Source: Nodularia spumigena CCY9414 (GTDB taxonomy: Bacteria > Cyanobacteriota > Cyanobacteriia > Cyanobacteriales > Nostocaceae). From it: a stretch of DNA of 64,000 nucleotides. Made by a program: the position numbers and the translations under genes. This document shows, in pieces, positions 1-9,216 of this stretch. The stretch spans positions 1,947,545 to 2,011,544 of the forward strand of contig NZ_CP007203.1 of assembly GCF_000340565.2 (NCBI RefSeq), in the 5' to 3' direction. The notes beneath the pieces were generated by a model. It saw only the letters and a list, made by a program, of their open reading frames with translations, did not search any database and was not told the origin of the DNA. Within the stretch, counting starts at the first letter, position 1; every line of letters starts with the position of its first letter.

Positions 1-1007
1 GCCCAGAGTGCTGTTTGTGTCCAACCCAATCGAATTTCTTTGCCCTCTAAATTAGGTTGTTCTAATCCCAATGTGCCATTGACGAGGGGATTACCTTCTT
101 GTTCTCCGCCGAGTGCTACTGAAATTAAAATGATCAAAACCACAAATACCATCCAAAATAGCAGCCAAGCCTGTTTGATATTTTTAGCAAATACGCCATA
201 GGTGTAAATTAAGGATGCTGGAATGGCAATCATGGCGATGATTTCGATTAAATTAGCAGCGCCATTGGGATTTTCAAAGGGGTGGGCTGAGTTAACGCCA
301 AAGAAACCGCCACCGTTATCACCCAACATTTTAATCATCTCAAAGGATGCTACTGGCCCTCTAGCAATATATTGGGTTCTACCCTCTAAGGTTTGCACAA
401 CCAGGGTTTGATCTAATGTTTGCGGGACACCGCAGAAAACTAAGGCGATCGCTCCAATGACTGAGATAGGTAGTAATATCCTTGTGATGGCACGAGTCAG
501 ATCAACGTAAAAGTTACCCAGTTTTTTGCCTGTCAAACCCCGAATAAAGGCAATTCCTACCGCTAAACCTGTGGCTGCTGAGGTGAACATCAAAAAGCCT
601 AAAGCTGCTACCTGGCTAAAATAACTTAAGGTGGTTTCGCCTGTGTAGTGTTGCTGGTCGGTATTTGTGACAAATGAAACAACTGTGTGCAGCAATATAT
701 CCCAGCTAGGCGCATCAAAGCCGTTGGGATTCCAGGGTAGTAATTTCTGAAAAGATATTAGTGAGTATACTAAAATACCCATAACCAAGTTACTGTACAA
801 TACTGCCCGAATATACTCTCCACCCGTCAAATCATCTTTCCTCCCAACACCTGCTAAAAGGAAGAAGCTGCGCTCGATAGGGTTCATTAAAGGATCAAGC
901 AGTGTTCTTTCTCCCAAGAAAACACGCGCCATGTATCTTCCCAAAACCGGAACGATTGCTATCACAATACATAGCGTTAAGCCGATTTGCCAAAAACCTT
1001 GTCCCAT
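1..1007 (-). CDS. kdpA: KdpA, potassium-transporting P-type ATPase subunit A (3' end outside window)
   Basis: Potassium-channel-like subunit of the high-affinity Kdp ATPase, located in the plasma membrane, where it binds and translocates K+. The reverse strand from the ATG at 1007 reads [20 protein letters not shown] and stays open to the window edge, giving about 335 residues of a family that is usually about 560. Many hydrophobic segments are visible, along with the family motif [19 protein letters not shown] near residue 230 and [10 protein letters not shown] near residue 140. It is probably the first gene of a kdp operon continuing leftwards, because about 0.95 kb upstream holds no other reverse-strand gene. 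I saw no KdpF-like small ORF upstream and no strong ribosome binding site before the ATG. Confidence 0.93.
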   Translation of the reverse strand, partial: MGQGFWQIGLTLCIVIAIVPVLGRYMARVFLGERTLLDPLMNPIERSFFLLAGVGRKDDLTGGEYIRAVLYSNLVMGILVYSLISFQKLLPWNPNGFDAPSWDILLHTVVSFVTNTDQQHYTGETTLSYFSQVAALGFLMFTSAATGLAVGIAFIRGLTGKKLGNFYVDLTRAITRILLPISVIGAIALVFCGVPQTLDQTLVVQTLEGRTQYIARGPVASFEMIKMLGDNGGGFFGVNSAHPFENPNGAANLIEIIAMIAIPASLIYTYGVFAKNIKQAWLLFWMVFVVLIILISVALGGEQEGNPLVNGTLGLEQPNLEGKEIRLGWTQTALW

Positions 1008-1497
1008 TTATTTCGCACTCAGTTCAAGTTCAATTATAGAAAGCGAATTATTTACATATATCAAATCAATTACTCTGTAATTAAATCACGAGCAGGTTAG
1101 TAACGTCTCTTATCTATCACCTCAATCGATTTGGTTTTTTCCGTTATTACTATTTTTCATATTATTTTTCAATTTTCCGCAAAATTATGTAAATTTACTC
1201 TTATATGCCTTGTTAATATGACTTGGTTATACAATAAATTTGGGAAATTTGCTAATCTCAAATATACGCTTAACTAAGATACATTTATCACATAATGTTT
1301 GGTAATTGTATAGATTTACACTAATTATTATCCATAGTCGTATACTCAACTGAAAGTTAGCCAAAAATTATATTGGATATTGATTTCGAGATGCAAGATC
1401 CTCTCAATAATATGTCCTTGTATCCAGCCCCTAAATTTATGTATAGCAAGGGACAGGGTGCTGAGGAGATGACAAAATTCCCCAACCAATTCACAGT

Positions 1498-1590
1498 AGG
1501 GGCGGGTTTACTAATATTGTGGGGTGGGCATCCTGCCCGCCTTGTTTATTGAATGATATCTATGAGAGGAGATGACTAAACCCGGCCGTA
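1498..1590 (+). repeat. MITE-like dispersed element with GGGTGGGCATCCTGCCCGCC hairpin
   Basis: Near-inverted ends (GGGCGGGTTTA at the left, TAAACCCGGCC at the right) enclose a hairpin with a GGGTGGGCA/TGCCCGCCT stem and a TCC loop. An inverted relative lies at 10014-10080, which shares the hairpin, the flanking GGGTTTAGTCAT-type end and the segment GAATGATATCTA. No ORF is present, so this is a non-autonomous repeat of unknown mobility. Confidence 0.6.
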
Positions 1591-1780
1591 CCATCGGTGT
1601 CCCCAGCTATAAGAATGTATTGGTATGGAAAATGTTAACTTATATAGATTAATTGCTAAGGAAATATGAGGAAAATTAGCAATAAGAGTTTATTGATTAT
1701 ATAAAGTTTATCAAGGGGTTAACGCAGGTTAAATTAAAGCTTAATGTAGTGTGGTGTAACTGATAGGCTGAATTTTATGC

Positions 1781-1826
1781 CTAGTACCGCAAGGCGTTCG
1801 TCAAAAGTCAAAAGTCAAAAGTCAAA
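1781..1826 (+). repeat. STRR (CAAAAGT)n with conserved leader
   Basis: Tandem heptamers of the AAAAGTC type follow the leader AGTACCGCAAGGCGTTCGTC. The same leader plus heptamers recurs at 8341-8392, directly behind the first cytochrome c6 gene. Confidence 0.75.
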
Positions 1827-1957
1827 AAGCTTTTACGTTGGGCTTTTGAACCTTTTGAAAGGGTATCCATATTTACGCCGCAGTGTACTAAGTAATTATT
1901 TCAAGTTACTACAGCTTAGTTGAGTTTTTTAATCTTTTGAATAATGCCAGAGTTCCT

Positions 1958-2326
1958 ATGTATCAACCATATTTCTCGCCTGATGATTTGCCATCCAATA
2001 AAACAATGCAATTGAGTGGGATTTGGTTAAGCCAATTAGAAGAAGCTGCAAAAAAAAGCTTTTTCTTGGTCTGTAAGCCGAAAGTGCGTATTTTGTTATC
2101 TGGTTGTCATTGGTATTTCAAAGTCAATAGCGGAATTCTGATGTTAATTTTGGTCTGTCATGATATCAAAAGCTATCAGCATATTATGACGAGTATTCCT
2201 TATTTAGCCAATAACTTAAAACGATTTTCTAACCAAGCTAAAATTAGTGTCAGTTCTCCAGTTAATGAAGGTATACCGTGGATGGTAAATATAAATGAAT
2301 TCTGGAATGGGGAAGATTCAATCTAG
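1958..2326 (+). CDS. Hypothetical protein, about 122 aa
   Basis: I do not recognise this protein. It starts MYQPYFSPDDLPSNKTMQLS and has a mixed composition with a hydrophobic stretch around VNSGILMLILVC in the middle. The frame also opens at a TTG at 1937, but the ATG at 1958 seems the better start. It has no membrane-protein or enzyme signature I can name. It faces priA, with a perfect hairpin between them that could terminate both. Codon use and AT content fit the surroundings, so a real orphan or lineage-specific protein is plausible. Confidence 0.5.
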   Translation: MYQPYFSPDDLPSNKTMQLSGIWLSQLEEAAKKSFFLVCKPKVRILLSGCHWYFKVNSGILMLILVCHDIKSYQHIMTSIPYLANNLKRFSNQAKISVSSPVNEGIPWMVNINEFWNGEDSI

Positions 2327-2344
2327 GATTTAATTAGACTACTG

Positions 2345-2374
2345 TAGAGACGTTCCACCGAACGTCTCTATATT
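2345..2374. terminator. Hairpin between convergent genes (TAGAGACGTT type)
   Basis: A perfect 10-bp stem TAGAGACGTT/AACGTCTCTA with a 6-nt loop, followed by TATTATTT. It lies between the forward hypothetical gene and priA. The same stem occurs at 43614-43662 and inside the elements at 47507 and 57768, so it is a dispersed repeat that may also work as a terminator. Confidence 0.5.
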
Positions 2375-2379
2375 ATTTG

Positions 2380-4983
2380 TTAGATGATGTTTAATGGGTC
2401 TACATCTATAGTTAAACTCACAGAATTAGCACAAAGCGATCGCACTGAATCCCAATCAGGTAAATTTGGTAAAGCATCGGGATCAAATTTGAGCATAATT
2501 TGCCAACGATAACGGTTAGCTACCCGCATAACACTAGCTGGGGCTGGGCCGAGAATATCAAATCCTTCGCTAGAACTTAAAGCTGTGGCGATAATTTGCG
2601 CTGTGTTCTGGACTTGAATGGGATCTAAACTACTCAAACGCAATAAAATTAACCGTCCATAGGGGGGATAATTCAGCGCTTGGCGTTCTTCTAATTCAGT
2701 TTGGGAAAAAGACTGATAATCATGTTGTTGTACCGCCCCAATTACGGGATGTTCTGGGGTGTAAGTCTGCACAATAACTCTACCGGGATCATCGCCTCTA
2801 CCAGCCCGACCTGCTACTTGAGTTAATGTTTGAAATGCGCGTTCACTGGCGCGATAATCTGATAAATGCAGCAAACCATCAGCAGAGACAACACCTACCA
2901 ATGTCACCTGGGGTAAATCTAACCCTTTGGTAATCATTTGTGTCCCTATTAATAAATGAGCTTCACCGTTAGCAAATCGAGTTAAGAGGTGACGGTGTGA
3001 GCCTTTGTTGCGGGTGGTATCGCTATCAAAACGGATATAACTCAACTGGGGAAACTGTTTTGCTAATTCTTGAGCGACGCGCTGAGTCCCGCTACCAAAG
3101 AACTTGAGGTAAGGTGAACCGCATTCGGGGCATTGGGGAGGATGCGATCGCGTATAGTTACAGTAATGACAGCGTAGTATTTGCGGCGCTCCTTCTTCTG
3201 TCTGGTGATAGGATAGCGACACATCACAATGGGGACATTCCATCACATAACCACAACTGCGACAAGAAACAAAGGTACTGTGTCCCCGACGATGAATAAA
3301 TAAAATTCCCTGTTGTTGCTTCTCTTCTAGTTGCTGTAAAGCTGTTTGTAACGACCTACTAAATATAGAACGATTTCCCTGCTGTAACTCTAACCGCATA
3401 TCGACTAATTCCACCGGTGGTAATGGGCGCGAGTTGATGCGTTCGGGGAGGGAAAGGTAATAGGAGTGGGTTGACCTCTCCCCCAACCCCTCTCCTACAA
3501 GGAGAGGGGAGTGAATTTCCCCCATTCCCTTGTAGGGAAGGGGGGCTAGGGGGGTTAGGTCTTCTGTATCCGTGGATATTGGGGAGTGGGTGAGATTTAC
3601 CCAACTTTCTAATGAAGGGGTGGCGGAACCGAGAATTAAAGGACAATTTTCTATTTCGGCGCGCCATTGGGCGACGGTGCGGGCGTGGTAGGTGGGAATG
3701 GGGGAATCTTGTTTAAAGCTGCTGTCGTGTTCTTCGTCTAAGATGATTAAACCTAAATTGGGTAATGGGGCGAAAATGGCGCTACGAGTCCCGATGACTA
3801 TTTGGGGTTCCCCGGTGAGCATTTGTCGCCAAGTATCATACCGTTCGCCTTCGGAAAGGGCGCTGTGATAAACGCTAACTTTACCGCCGAAACGCGCGCG
3901 GAATCTGTCTGTTAGCTGGGGTGTGAGTCCAATTTCTGGAACTAAGACGAGGGCGGATTTTCCTTGGTTGATTAGCGGGGCGATCGCTTGTAAATATACC
4001 TCTGTTTTGCCCGAACCTGTAATCCCATGTAACAAGACTTGAGCAAAACCATTGATGGCTTGTATGGTGCTTAAGGCATTTGCTTGATGAGGATTTAAGG
4101 TTTTGGGGACATCTGGCGCTAATGGTAGTCCCTGTTCTGTTCGCAGCACTTCTTTGTCTTCGATGACAATGTAGCCTTTTTGTGCCATCGTCTTCAGGGT
4201 AGAGGAACTAGCATGACAAATTTGCAAGAGTTCGGTTTGCCATAATTCTCCCCCACGTCGTCGCAATATTTCTAAAATTTCTCGTTGACGAGTTGTTAAA
4301 TCACCATCAACCGAACCAATTAAGGTGACTGCTTTTTGTAGCTTGGGGCGATTTAGTCGCGGTGGTTCTAAATAACTTTCTACTAACCCAAATCGCAATA
4401 ATTCCCGTACACCTCGATAGGCTGTTTTGACTTTTTGTTGCAGGTAGACGAAGCTGTAATCTCCGGCTGCTTGAGATTGTAAAAGGTTTAAAACTTGCTG
4501 GGCTGCGGGACTCAGGAAAGTTAAATCTGAGGAGATTTGTCTGTTTATTTCTGCGTCCCGAAGCAAGCGGATACGACGTTGCGATCGCCCTAATAACCCT
4601 GGTGGTAATGCCACCCGGATCACCTGAATTAAAGGCGTATAGTAATATGCAGCTACTCGATTTAATAATTCCCAATAGGTGCTAGGGAAGAATCCTTCGC
4701 TGACTATATCTTCTACTTCCTTGATTTTTTCTGCTGGGAGATCCTTATTTGGTTCTGTCAATAAACGAATGGCGATCGCTCCCACTTTCTGAGTCCCAAA
4801 TGGTACACTTAAAATATCACCTGGTTTTATTTTTAACTGAGGTGGTAATCGATAAGTAAATAACCCCGTAGTTCCTGGACAGTCTACCAGCACTTCAATC
4901 CAGCGATTTACATTTTCAGACTGGTAAGTTTCTCCCGGTTCAGCCACTAACAAATTTCGTGAATTTATGCTGTTTTTATACAT
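2380..4983 (-). CDS. priA: PriA, primosomal replication-restart helicase
   Basis: A 3'-to-5' superfamily 2 DNA helicase that reloads the replisome at stalled forks. Visible features in order are an N-terminal DNA-binding part, Walker A GITGSGKT near residue 325, the Walker B variant DEEH near 414, and GSATPSLESW. A zinc-binding region follows with paired cysteines (CRSCGYVMECPHC, then CHYC and CPEC, about 575-630), then the helicase C-terminal block with GTQMITKGLDLP and QVAGRAGRG. At 867 aa it is somewhat long, because about 30-40 residues derived from a palindromic repeat are inserted between the two helicase lobes (DNA 3474-3566). The start at 4983 is the most upstream ATG. A later start is possible because the family-conserved part begins around residue 25. 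Confidence 0.95.
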   Translation of the reverse strand: MYKNSINSRNLLVAEPGETYQSENVNRWIEVLVDCPGTTGLFTYRLPPQLKIKPGDILSVPFGTQKVGAIAIRLLTEPNKDLPAEKIKEVEDIVSEGFFPSTYWELLNRVAAYYYTPLIQVIRVALPPGLLGRSQRRIRLLRDAEINRQISSDLTFLSPAAQQVLNLLQSQAAGDYSFVYLQQKVKTAYRGVRELLRFGLVESYLEPPRLNRPKLQKAVTLIGSVDGDLTTRQREILEILRRRGGELWQTELLQICHASSSTLKTMAQKGYIVIEDKEVLRTEQGLPLAPDVPKTLNPHQANALSTIQAINGFAQVLLHGITGSGKTEVYLQAIAPLINQGKSALVLVPEIGLTPQLTDRFRARFGGKVSVYHSALSEGERYDTWRQMLTGEPQIVIGTRSAIFAPLPNLGLIILDEEHDSSFKQDSPIPTYHARTVAQWRAEIENCPLILGSATPSLESWVNLTHSPISTDTEDLTPLAPLPYKGMGEIHSPLLVGEGLGERSTHSYYLSLPERINSRPLPPVELVDMRLELQQGNRSIFSRSLQTALQQLEEKQQQGILFIHRRGHSTFVSCRSCGYVMECPHCDVSLSYHQTEEGAPQILRCHYCNYTRSHPPQCPECGSPYLKFFGSGTQRVAQELAKQFPQLSYIRFDSDTTRNKGSHRHLLTRFANGEAHLLIGTQMITKGLDLPQVTLVGVVSADGLLHLSDYRASERAFQTLTQVAGRAGRGDDPGRVIVQTYTPEHPVIGAVQQHDYQSFSQTELEERQALNYPPYGRLILLRLSSLDPIQVQNTAQIIATALSSSEGFDILGPAPASVMRVANRYRWQIMLKFDPDALPNLPDWDSVRSLCANSVSLTIDVDPLNII
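3474..3566. repeat. Dispersed hairpin repeats inserted in-frame inside priA
   Basis: Contains CCCCTCTCC(N)AAGGAGAGGGG, the same palindromic unit found between genes at 31191, 45348, 48917, 54401 and 55168. A second stem, CCCTTGTAGGGAAGGGGGG, follows. In PriA it reads as a proline/glycine/leucine-rich segment (TPLAPLPYKGMGEIHSPLL and on) with no counterpart in the helicase core. The reading frame stays open. Confidence 0.8.
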
Positions 4984-5811
4984 AATTTTTTAATTTTATC
5001 AACAAATGTTTCTCTTACTTTCACTTATTTATTTAGAGTTCACTTAGCTTCATAAAAGATTTTTATTTTTAGGGTGTAAAATGTATTTGATAATACTTTT
5101 GTTACACATAATACTTGATAAGTTTCCCTTTATGTAATTTAGTAGACAATTTTGTCTTAACAATACGTGGCATAAATATTTAAAGTCTGCTATAAAAAAT
5201 AAAATTCTCTTTCCTGAGATTTCTGAAATAGTCTGACTAACTACTAAATAGGACATAGCATTTTTCAGCCCCTTGATAGATATTCAACCCTTTGTGTATA
5301 TGAGATGCTTTTATACAAATAAATTATTTCAGAAAAATACACTAGTCAACCCGTGTCCTTTAGAAAGCTTGATTAAATAAGCACCGAACCCAAAGCAAGA
5401 CTATGATTTCTGTAATAATTTCTCACCGATGAAGCTGAAAAACTTATGTAATTTATAAAAGATTTAAGCTGGGGGGTATTTACCTGAGTTTTTTATATTT
5501 GTTAAGCTGGATAAAGGTTGGGCGGATTTGACAGATTTGGGTATTAAGAAAAAAATAAGGAATATCTCTGTTGGAACCTGAGAAGATAGTTTTTGGGTGC
5601 AAAAACCAGTATTTGTTAGAGGTTCTATCTAGCAGGAGCCAAGAAATGACAGCGAGGGGCTGATTTTCACGCTTTGAATAAGCAATTAGCAAGAAAATGT
5701 ATTTTTCTGACAAAGGGGTGCATTTGTTTGTTAGGGAAAACTACCAAGCTTCAAGGAAGCGGCTGTCACTAAATTATGTACCAAACAAAGCAACAATCCC
5801 TAAAGGAAACT
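4984..5811. other. AT-rich gap between priA and sigma factor genes
   Basis: About 830 bp that probably holds promoters for both divergent genes. Short open frames on the reverse strand here (5050-5256 and 5480-5713) have no recognisable domains, no ribosome binding sites and random-looking composition, so I do not call them. I see no clear consensus promoter or known riboswitch. Confidence 0.5.
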
Positions 5812-6945
5812 ATGAACATTGCTGAATTGGGAACAATGGAAATACTGGAAACTACTGTTGAACATGAAGATCAGACACTCGAACTTCTAGAACCAGTGGT
5901 GGAGTCAGAACCCCCAATCATCGAAAATCTGGAATCAGACGAACGTGATGGGGATGACATGGCGGCGGCTCGGCCTTCAGGATACAATAAAACCGAGCAT
6001 GATGATGCTGTAGGCGCGTTTTTTAAAGAAATGGCGCGTTATCCGTTGTTAAAACCCGACGAAGAGGTAGAGTTAGCACGGCGAGTCAGGTTTCTAGAGG
6101 AAGTTAGGGAAGTCCAAGCTGCTTTGGAATTAGAACTGGGACAGCCAACCACTAAGGTACAAGTAGCCGGACAGCTAGAAATGACGGAAAAGCAACTGGA
6201 AAGTCGCTTGTATCAAGGTCGAGTGGCGAAACGCAAAATGATTCGTTCCAACCTGAGATTGGTGGTGTCAATCGCCAAGCGCTACCTGAATCGGGGCGTA
6301 CCGTTTCTGGATTTAATTCAGGAGGGCGCAATGGGTTTAAATCGGGCGACAGAAAAATTTGATCCCGATAAAGGTTATAAGTTTTCGACCTACGCCTACT
6401 GGTGGATTAGACAAGCAATTACACGGGCGATCGCCAATGATGCGCGTACTATCCGTTTACCTATCCACATTGTTGAAAAACTTAACAAGCTGAAAAAAGC
6501 CCAACGGGAACTCAAGCAAAAACTTTGTCGCAATCCCAATGAAGCCGAAATGGCGGAAGCTTTGGAAATTAGCGTCCAACAACTGCGCCAATTGCAACAA
6601 CTCAGGCGACAAGCTCTTTCTCTCAATCACCGTGTAGGTAAAGAGGAAGACACAGAACTCATGGATTTGCTAGAAGATGAGGATAACTTATCTCCCGAAG
6701 CAAAAATGAATGAAAACATGATGCGTCAGGAGATTTGGGAGGTCTTGGGTGATGTGCTAACTCCCAGGGAGAAAGACGTGATTTCTTTGCGCTACGGTTT
6801 GACTACCAGCGAACCCTGTACCTTAGAAGAAGTGGGTAATATGTTCAATTTGTCCCGTGAACGAGTCCGCCAAATTCAAAGTAAAGCGATGCGGAAACTA
6901 CGTCGCCCTCATATCGCCAAGCGTTTAAAGGGATGGTTAATTTAA
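5812..6945 (+). CDS. sigC: Group 2 RNA polymerase sigma factor (SigC-like)
   Basis: Alternative sigma-70 factor of the cyanobacterial group 2 class, which directs RNA polymerase to condition-specific promoters. Region 1.2 (DAVGAFFKEMARYPLLKPDEE), region 2 (core binding, RSNLRLVVSIAKRYLNRG; -10 recognition, KFSTYAYWWIRQAITRAI), region 3 and the region 4 helix-turn-helix (TLEEVGNMFNLSRERVRQIQ) are all present. The acidic N-terminus lacks the long region 1.1 of a primary sigma. The frame opens at the ATG at 5776, but AAAGGAA sits five bases before the ATG at 5812, so I prefer the 377-residue form. The SigC assignment rests on overall resemblance and is less certain than the family. Confidence 0.85.
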   Translation: MNIAELGTMEILETTVEHEDQTLELLEPVVESEPPIIENLESDERDGDDMAAARPSGYNKTEHDDAVGAFFKEMARYPLLKPDEEVELARRVRFLEEVREVQAALELELGQPTTKVQVAGQLEMTEKQLESRLYQGRVAKRKMIRSNLRLVVSIAKRYLNRGVPFLDLIQEGAMGLNRATEKFDPDKGYKFSTYAYWWIRQAITRAIANDARTIRLPIHIVEKLNKLKKAQRELKQKLCRNPNEAEMAEALEISVQQLRQLQQLRRQALSLNHRVGKEEDTELMDLLEDEDNLSPEAKMNENMMRQEIWEVLGDVLTPREKDVISLRYGLTTSEPCTLEEVGNMFNLSRERVRQIQSKAMRKLRRPHIAKRLKGWLI

Positions 6946-6968
6946 TTCGTAATTCGTAATTCGTAATT
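6941..6968 (+). repeat. STRR (AATTCGT)n overlapping sigma factor stop
   Basis: Four tandem TAATTCG units begin at the sigma factor stop codon. A related TACGAAT array lies at 19615-19636. Confidence 0.8.
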
Positions 6969-7120
6969 GTTGCTGGTCAAGGTGGGTGACTAAATATTGT
7001 GGGGTAAGCTCTCAGGTCCCCCCAGAACAGGCAAGATGCCTGTTTTACAAGACAAACATAATGCACTACTTTAAGCTTGCCACGACCCTACGGTTTTGGC
7101 TAATTCATTTTTTTGGTGTT

Positions 7121-7292
7121 CTCTAAGAGGCTGTTTGAAAAGTGGTTGGCTATGATTTTAGGCACTCGCAGATCCCCCCTAGCCCCCCTTGAAAAGGGGG
7201 GAATTAGAATCAAAGTCCCCCTTTTTAAGGGGGATTTAGGGGATATAGAATGTTTTGCTACCAACAATCAGACTTTTCAAACATCCTCTAAG
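7121..7292. mobile_element. MITE with 17-bp terminal inverted repeats
   Basis: The left end GAGGCTGTTTGAAAAGT (7127-7143) and the reverse complement of the right end GAGGATGTTTGAAAAGT (7272-7288) match at 16 of 17 positions. The 7-mer CTCTAAG borders both sides (7121-7127 and 7286-7292) and is a possible target duplication, although it overlaps the termini. The interior has C/G-rich palindromic blocks and no transposase. It is therefore a non-autonomous element mobilised, if at all, in trans. Confidence 0.75.
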
Positions 7293-7384
7293 TCCGGAAT
7301 TCTATCTGTAGCAATTAATTATTAGTCAAAAATTTTACACAATTGACTATAAACTATGAACTATGGACTATGGATTATGGATTA

Positions 7385-7879
7385 ATGACTTCTCGTAGCG
7401 ATTTGATTTTGCGTTTTGCTGAACCAGCTGATAGCAACGTACTGTTTGATTTAATTAAGGGACTGGCTAAGTACGAAGAATTATCTCACGCCGTAACTGG
7501 GAATGCTTTGGATCTCCAGGAGCATTTATTTGGCTCGCCGAAGTATATTGAGGCAATATTAGCAGAATATGCAGGGCAAGCTGTTGGTTTTGCCCTGTTT
7601 TTTTATAATTATTCTACCTTTCTAACTAAGCCAGGAATTTATTTAGAAGATTTGTTTGTATTGCCAGAATATCGCCGTCAAGGCATCGGAAAAGCTCTTT
7701 TATCTAAATTAGCCCAAATAGCTGTAGAGCGCAATTGTGGACGCTTAGAGTGGAGTGTATTGGATTGGAATGAGTCGGCGCAGGCATTCTATCGCAGTAT
7801 GGGCGCTAGTATTTTAGATGATTGGCGAATTTGTCGCGTTACTGAAAAAGCGATGCAAGAGTTAGCAAATAAAGGTTGA
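7385..7879 (+). CDS. GNAT-family N-acetyltransferase
   Basis: Acetyl-CoA-dependent N-acetyltransferase of about 164 residues. The acetyl-CoA-binding motif A is clear (YLEDLFVLPEYRRQGIGKAL, with the Q/RxxGxG/A signature), and the following NESAQAFYRSMGA is motif B. The fold and the LEDLFV block resemble the diamine/spermidine acetyltransferase branch, but the substrate cannot be read from the sequence. The open frame extends upstream to 7343 through a tandem ATGAACTATGGACTATGG-like repeat, which offers spurious starts. MTSRSDLILRFAEP at 7385 fits the family. Confidence 0.85.
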   Translation: MTSRSDLILRFAEPADSNVLFDLIKGLAKYEELSHAVTGNALDLQEHLFGSPKYIEAILAEYAGQAVGFALFFYNYSTFLTKPGIYLEDLFVLPEYRRQGIGKALLSKLAQIAVERNCGRLEWSVLDWNESAQAFYRSMGASILDDWRICRVTEKAMQELANKG

Positions 7880-8008
7880 AGTGGGAAATTACAATATCTT
7901 TGATAAAAGTGAAGTTTGACAGCTTGTCTTTTGACAAAGGCAATTAATTCAACTGAAAATTATCAAAGGTATTGTACCGAATCAGCCGTTTTGCAGAGAG
8001 AACACGAG

Positions 8009-8341
8009 ATGAAAAGAATAATTTCCTTGCTACTTTTAGGCATCACTATCTTCACCTTTGCCTTTAGTAGTCCAGCTTTAGCAGCAGATACAGTCAATGG
8101 AGCTAAAATATTTGGTGCTAATTGTGCTGCTTGTCATGCTGGTGGTAGAAACCTAGTTCAAGCTCAAAAAACTTTGAAAAAGGACGCTTTAGAAAAGTAT
8201 GGTTTGTACTCAGCAGAGGCAATTATTAGTCAGGTGACAAAGGGTAAAAATGCTATGCCTGCTTTTAAAGGTCGTTTAAAATCAGAGCAGATTGAAAATG
8301 TGGCTGCTTACGTACTCGAACAAGCAGATAAAGGTTGGTAG
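8009..8341 (+). CDS. petJ: Cytochrome c6 (first copy)
   Basis: Soluble thylakoid-lumen electron carrier between cytochrome b6f and photosystem I, or cytochrome oxidase. The 110-aa precursor has a signal peptide ending SSPALA near residue 26, heme attachment C39-A-A-C42-H43 and the axial ligand Met83 in GKNAMPAF, and it ends [10 protein letters not shown] as in the family. The open frame begins earlier, at 7916, but the ATG at 8009 gives a proper signal peptide and is preceded by purine-rich GAGAGAACACGAG. It stops at TAG 8339-8341, exactly where a dispersed repeat begins. Confidence 0.95.
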   Translation: MKRIISLLLLGITIFTFAFSSPALAADTVNGAKIFGANCAACHAGGRNLVQAQKTLKKDALEKYGLYSAEAIISQVTKGKNAMPAFKGRLKSEQIENVAAYVLEQADKGW

Positions 8342-8392
8342 TACCGCAGGGCGTTCGTCAAAAGTCCTAAAGTTAAAAGTCAAAAGTCAGAA
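8341..8392 (+). repeat. Second copy of GTACCGC..GGCGTTCGTC leader plus AAAAGTC heptamers
   Basis: Same unit as 1781-1826, fused to the petJ stop codon. It precedes the truncated receiver fragment. Confidence 0.7.
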
Positions 8393-8453
8393 ATATGATT
8401 TTATTGGGTTTTCATTGATTTTAAGGGCTGCACTTTTTACGCCCTTTGGGGGA

Positions 8454-8687
8454 ATGAAGAGTGATATTAGTATGCCCGATATGGATGGCTATATGCTCAT
8501 ACGTCAAGTGAGAACTTTCACCCCAGAAGCTGGTGGAAACATTCCGGCGATCGCCTTAACAGCCTATGCTAGAGATGAGGATCAGCAACAAGCAATACAA
8601 GCAGGGTTTCAAATGCACTTACCTAAGCCTGTGGACACAGAAAAATTAATTGCCGCTATTCTCAGACTTGTGGCTACAGGAGTGTAA
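8454..8687 (+). pseudogene. C-terminal half of a response-regulator receiver domain (fragment)
   Basis: It reads [18 protein letters not shown], which contains the phosphoacceptor strand, then PAIALTAYA and [15 protein letters not shown], with the conserved Thr/Ala and Lys-Pro of the receiver fold. The N-terminal half (the acidic pair and first two beta strands) is missing. The frame upstream is repeat-derived sequence. This is most likely the 3' end of a hybrid histidine kinase gene left after a rearrangement. It cannot fold as a receiver, so I call it a remnant. Confidence 0.8.
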
Positions 8688-8749
8688 TATCATGTCTGTA
8701 TAGCGAGTTGATTTCAAGACACAGCCACAACAGTATCAGGAGTAATTGA

Positions 8750-9085
8750 GTGCAAAAACTACTAATATTGTTATTAGTGACAATTTTCCTATCATTCAAT
8801 AATTTTACCTTACCTGCGATCGCTGCCGAAACAAATCATGGCGCGGAAGTTTTTAGCGTTCATTGTGCGGGGTGTCATATCAATGGCGGTAACATTATCC
8901 GCCGGGGGAAAAACTTAAAAAAGCCAGCCCTAAAAAGATATGGTATGGACACCATAGAGGCAGTTACATCTATAATTACCAATGGTAAAAATAATATGTC
9001 AGCCTATCAAGACCGCCTAACTCCCCAGGAAATTCAAGAAGTTGCAACTTATGTCCTCGAACAAGCCCAAACAGGTTGGCGTTAA
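8750..9085 (+). CDS. Cytochrome c6-like protein (second copy)
   Basis: A 111-aa precursor starting at a GTG that is preceded by CAGGAG. The signal peptide ends PAIAA near residue 26, heme attachment is C39-A-G-C42-H43, and Met83 occurs in NNMSAYQ where canonical cytochrome c6 has NAMPAF. It is clearly a paralogue of the gene at 8009 (same length, same heme and Met positions, same YVLEQA..GW end) but has changed around the heme edge and Met loop, so its potential or partner may differ. It could be a divergent petJ copy or a c6-like isoform. Confidence 0.88.
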   Translation: MQKLLILLLVTIFLSFNNFTLPAIAAETNHGAEVFSVHCAGCHINGGNIIRRGKNLKKPALKRYGMDTIEAVTSIITNGKNNMSAYQDRLTPQEIQEVATYVLEQAQTGWR

Positions 9086-9216
9086 TTAATTAAAATAAAA
9101 CATTAAAAATATGCATTAATTCTATATCTAGCCAGTCACGGGATTTATATGAATTAATTGGCGACTGTGGCGACGAATATCGCCGATAACCAAAACAAAC
9201 AGGAGCATTTTCGCGT

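Larger units (their letters stand above)
1008..1957. other. Long AT-rich intergenic region upstream of kdpA
   Basis: About 950 bp without a convincing gene. The kdpA-proximal 400 bp is very AT-rich and should contain the kdpA promoter, but no clear -10/-35 pair stands out. The rest holds dispersed repeats: a stretch at 1437-1495 resembling 11080-11138 (both begin TATAGCAA and contain GACAAAATTC), a hairpin-bearing element at 1498-1590, and an STRR at 1781-1826. Confidence 0.6.

Noticed and set aside
5050-5713. Two short reverse-strand open frames (68 and 77 codons) in the priA-sigma gap
   Set aside because: No domains, no ribosome binding sites, random-looking composition in AT-rich DNA.
7880-8008. 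TTGACA near 7928 as petJ promoter
   Set aside because: A -35-like hexamer exists, but no convincing -10 lies 16-18 bp downstream, so it was not called.
8292-8687. Complete response regulator gene
   Set aside because: The first half of the open frame is petJ out-of-frame sequence and repeats. Only the C-terminal half of a receiver exists.
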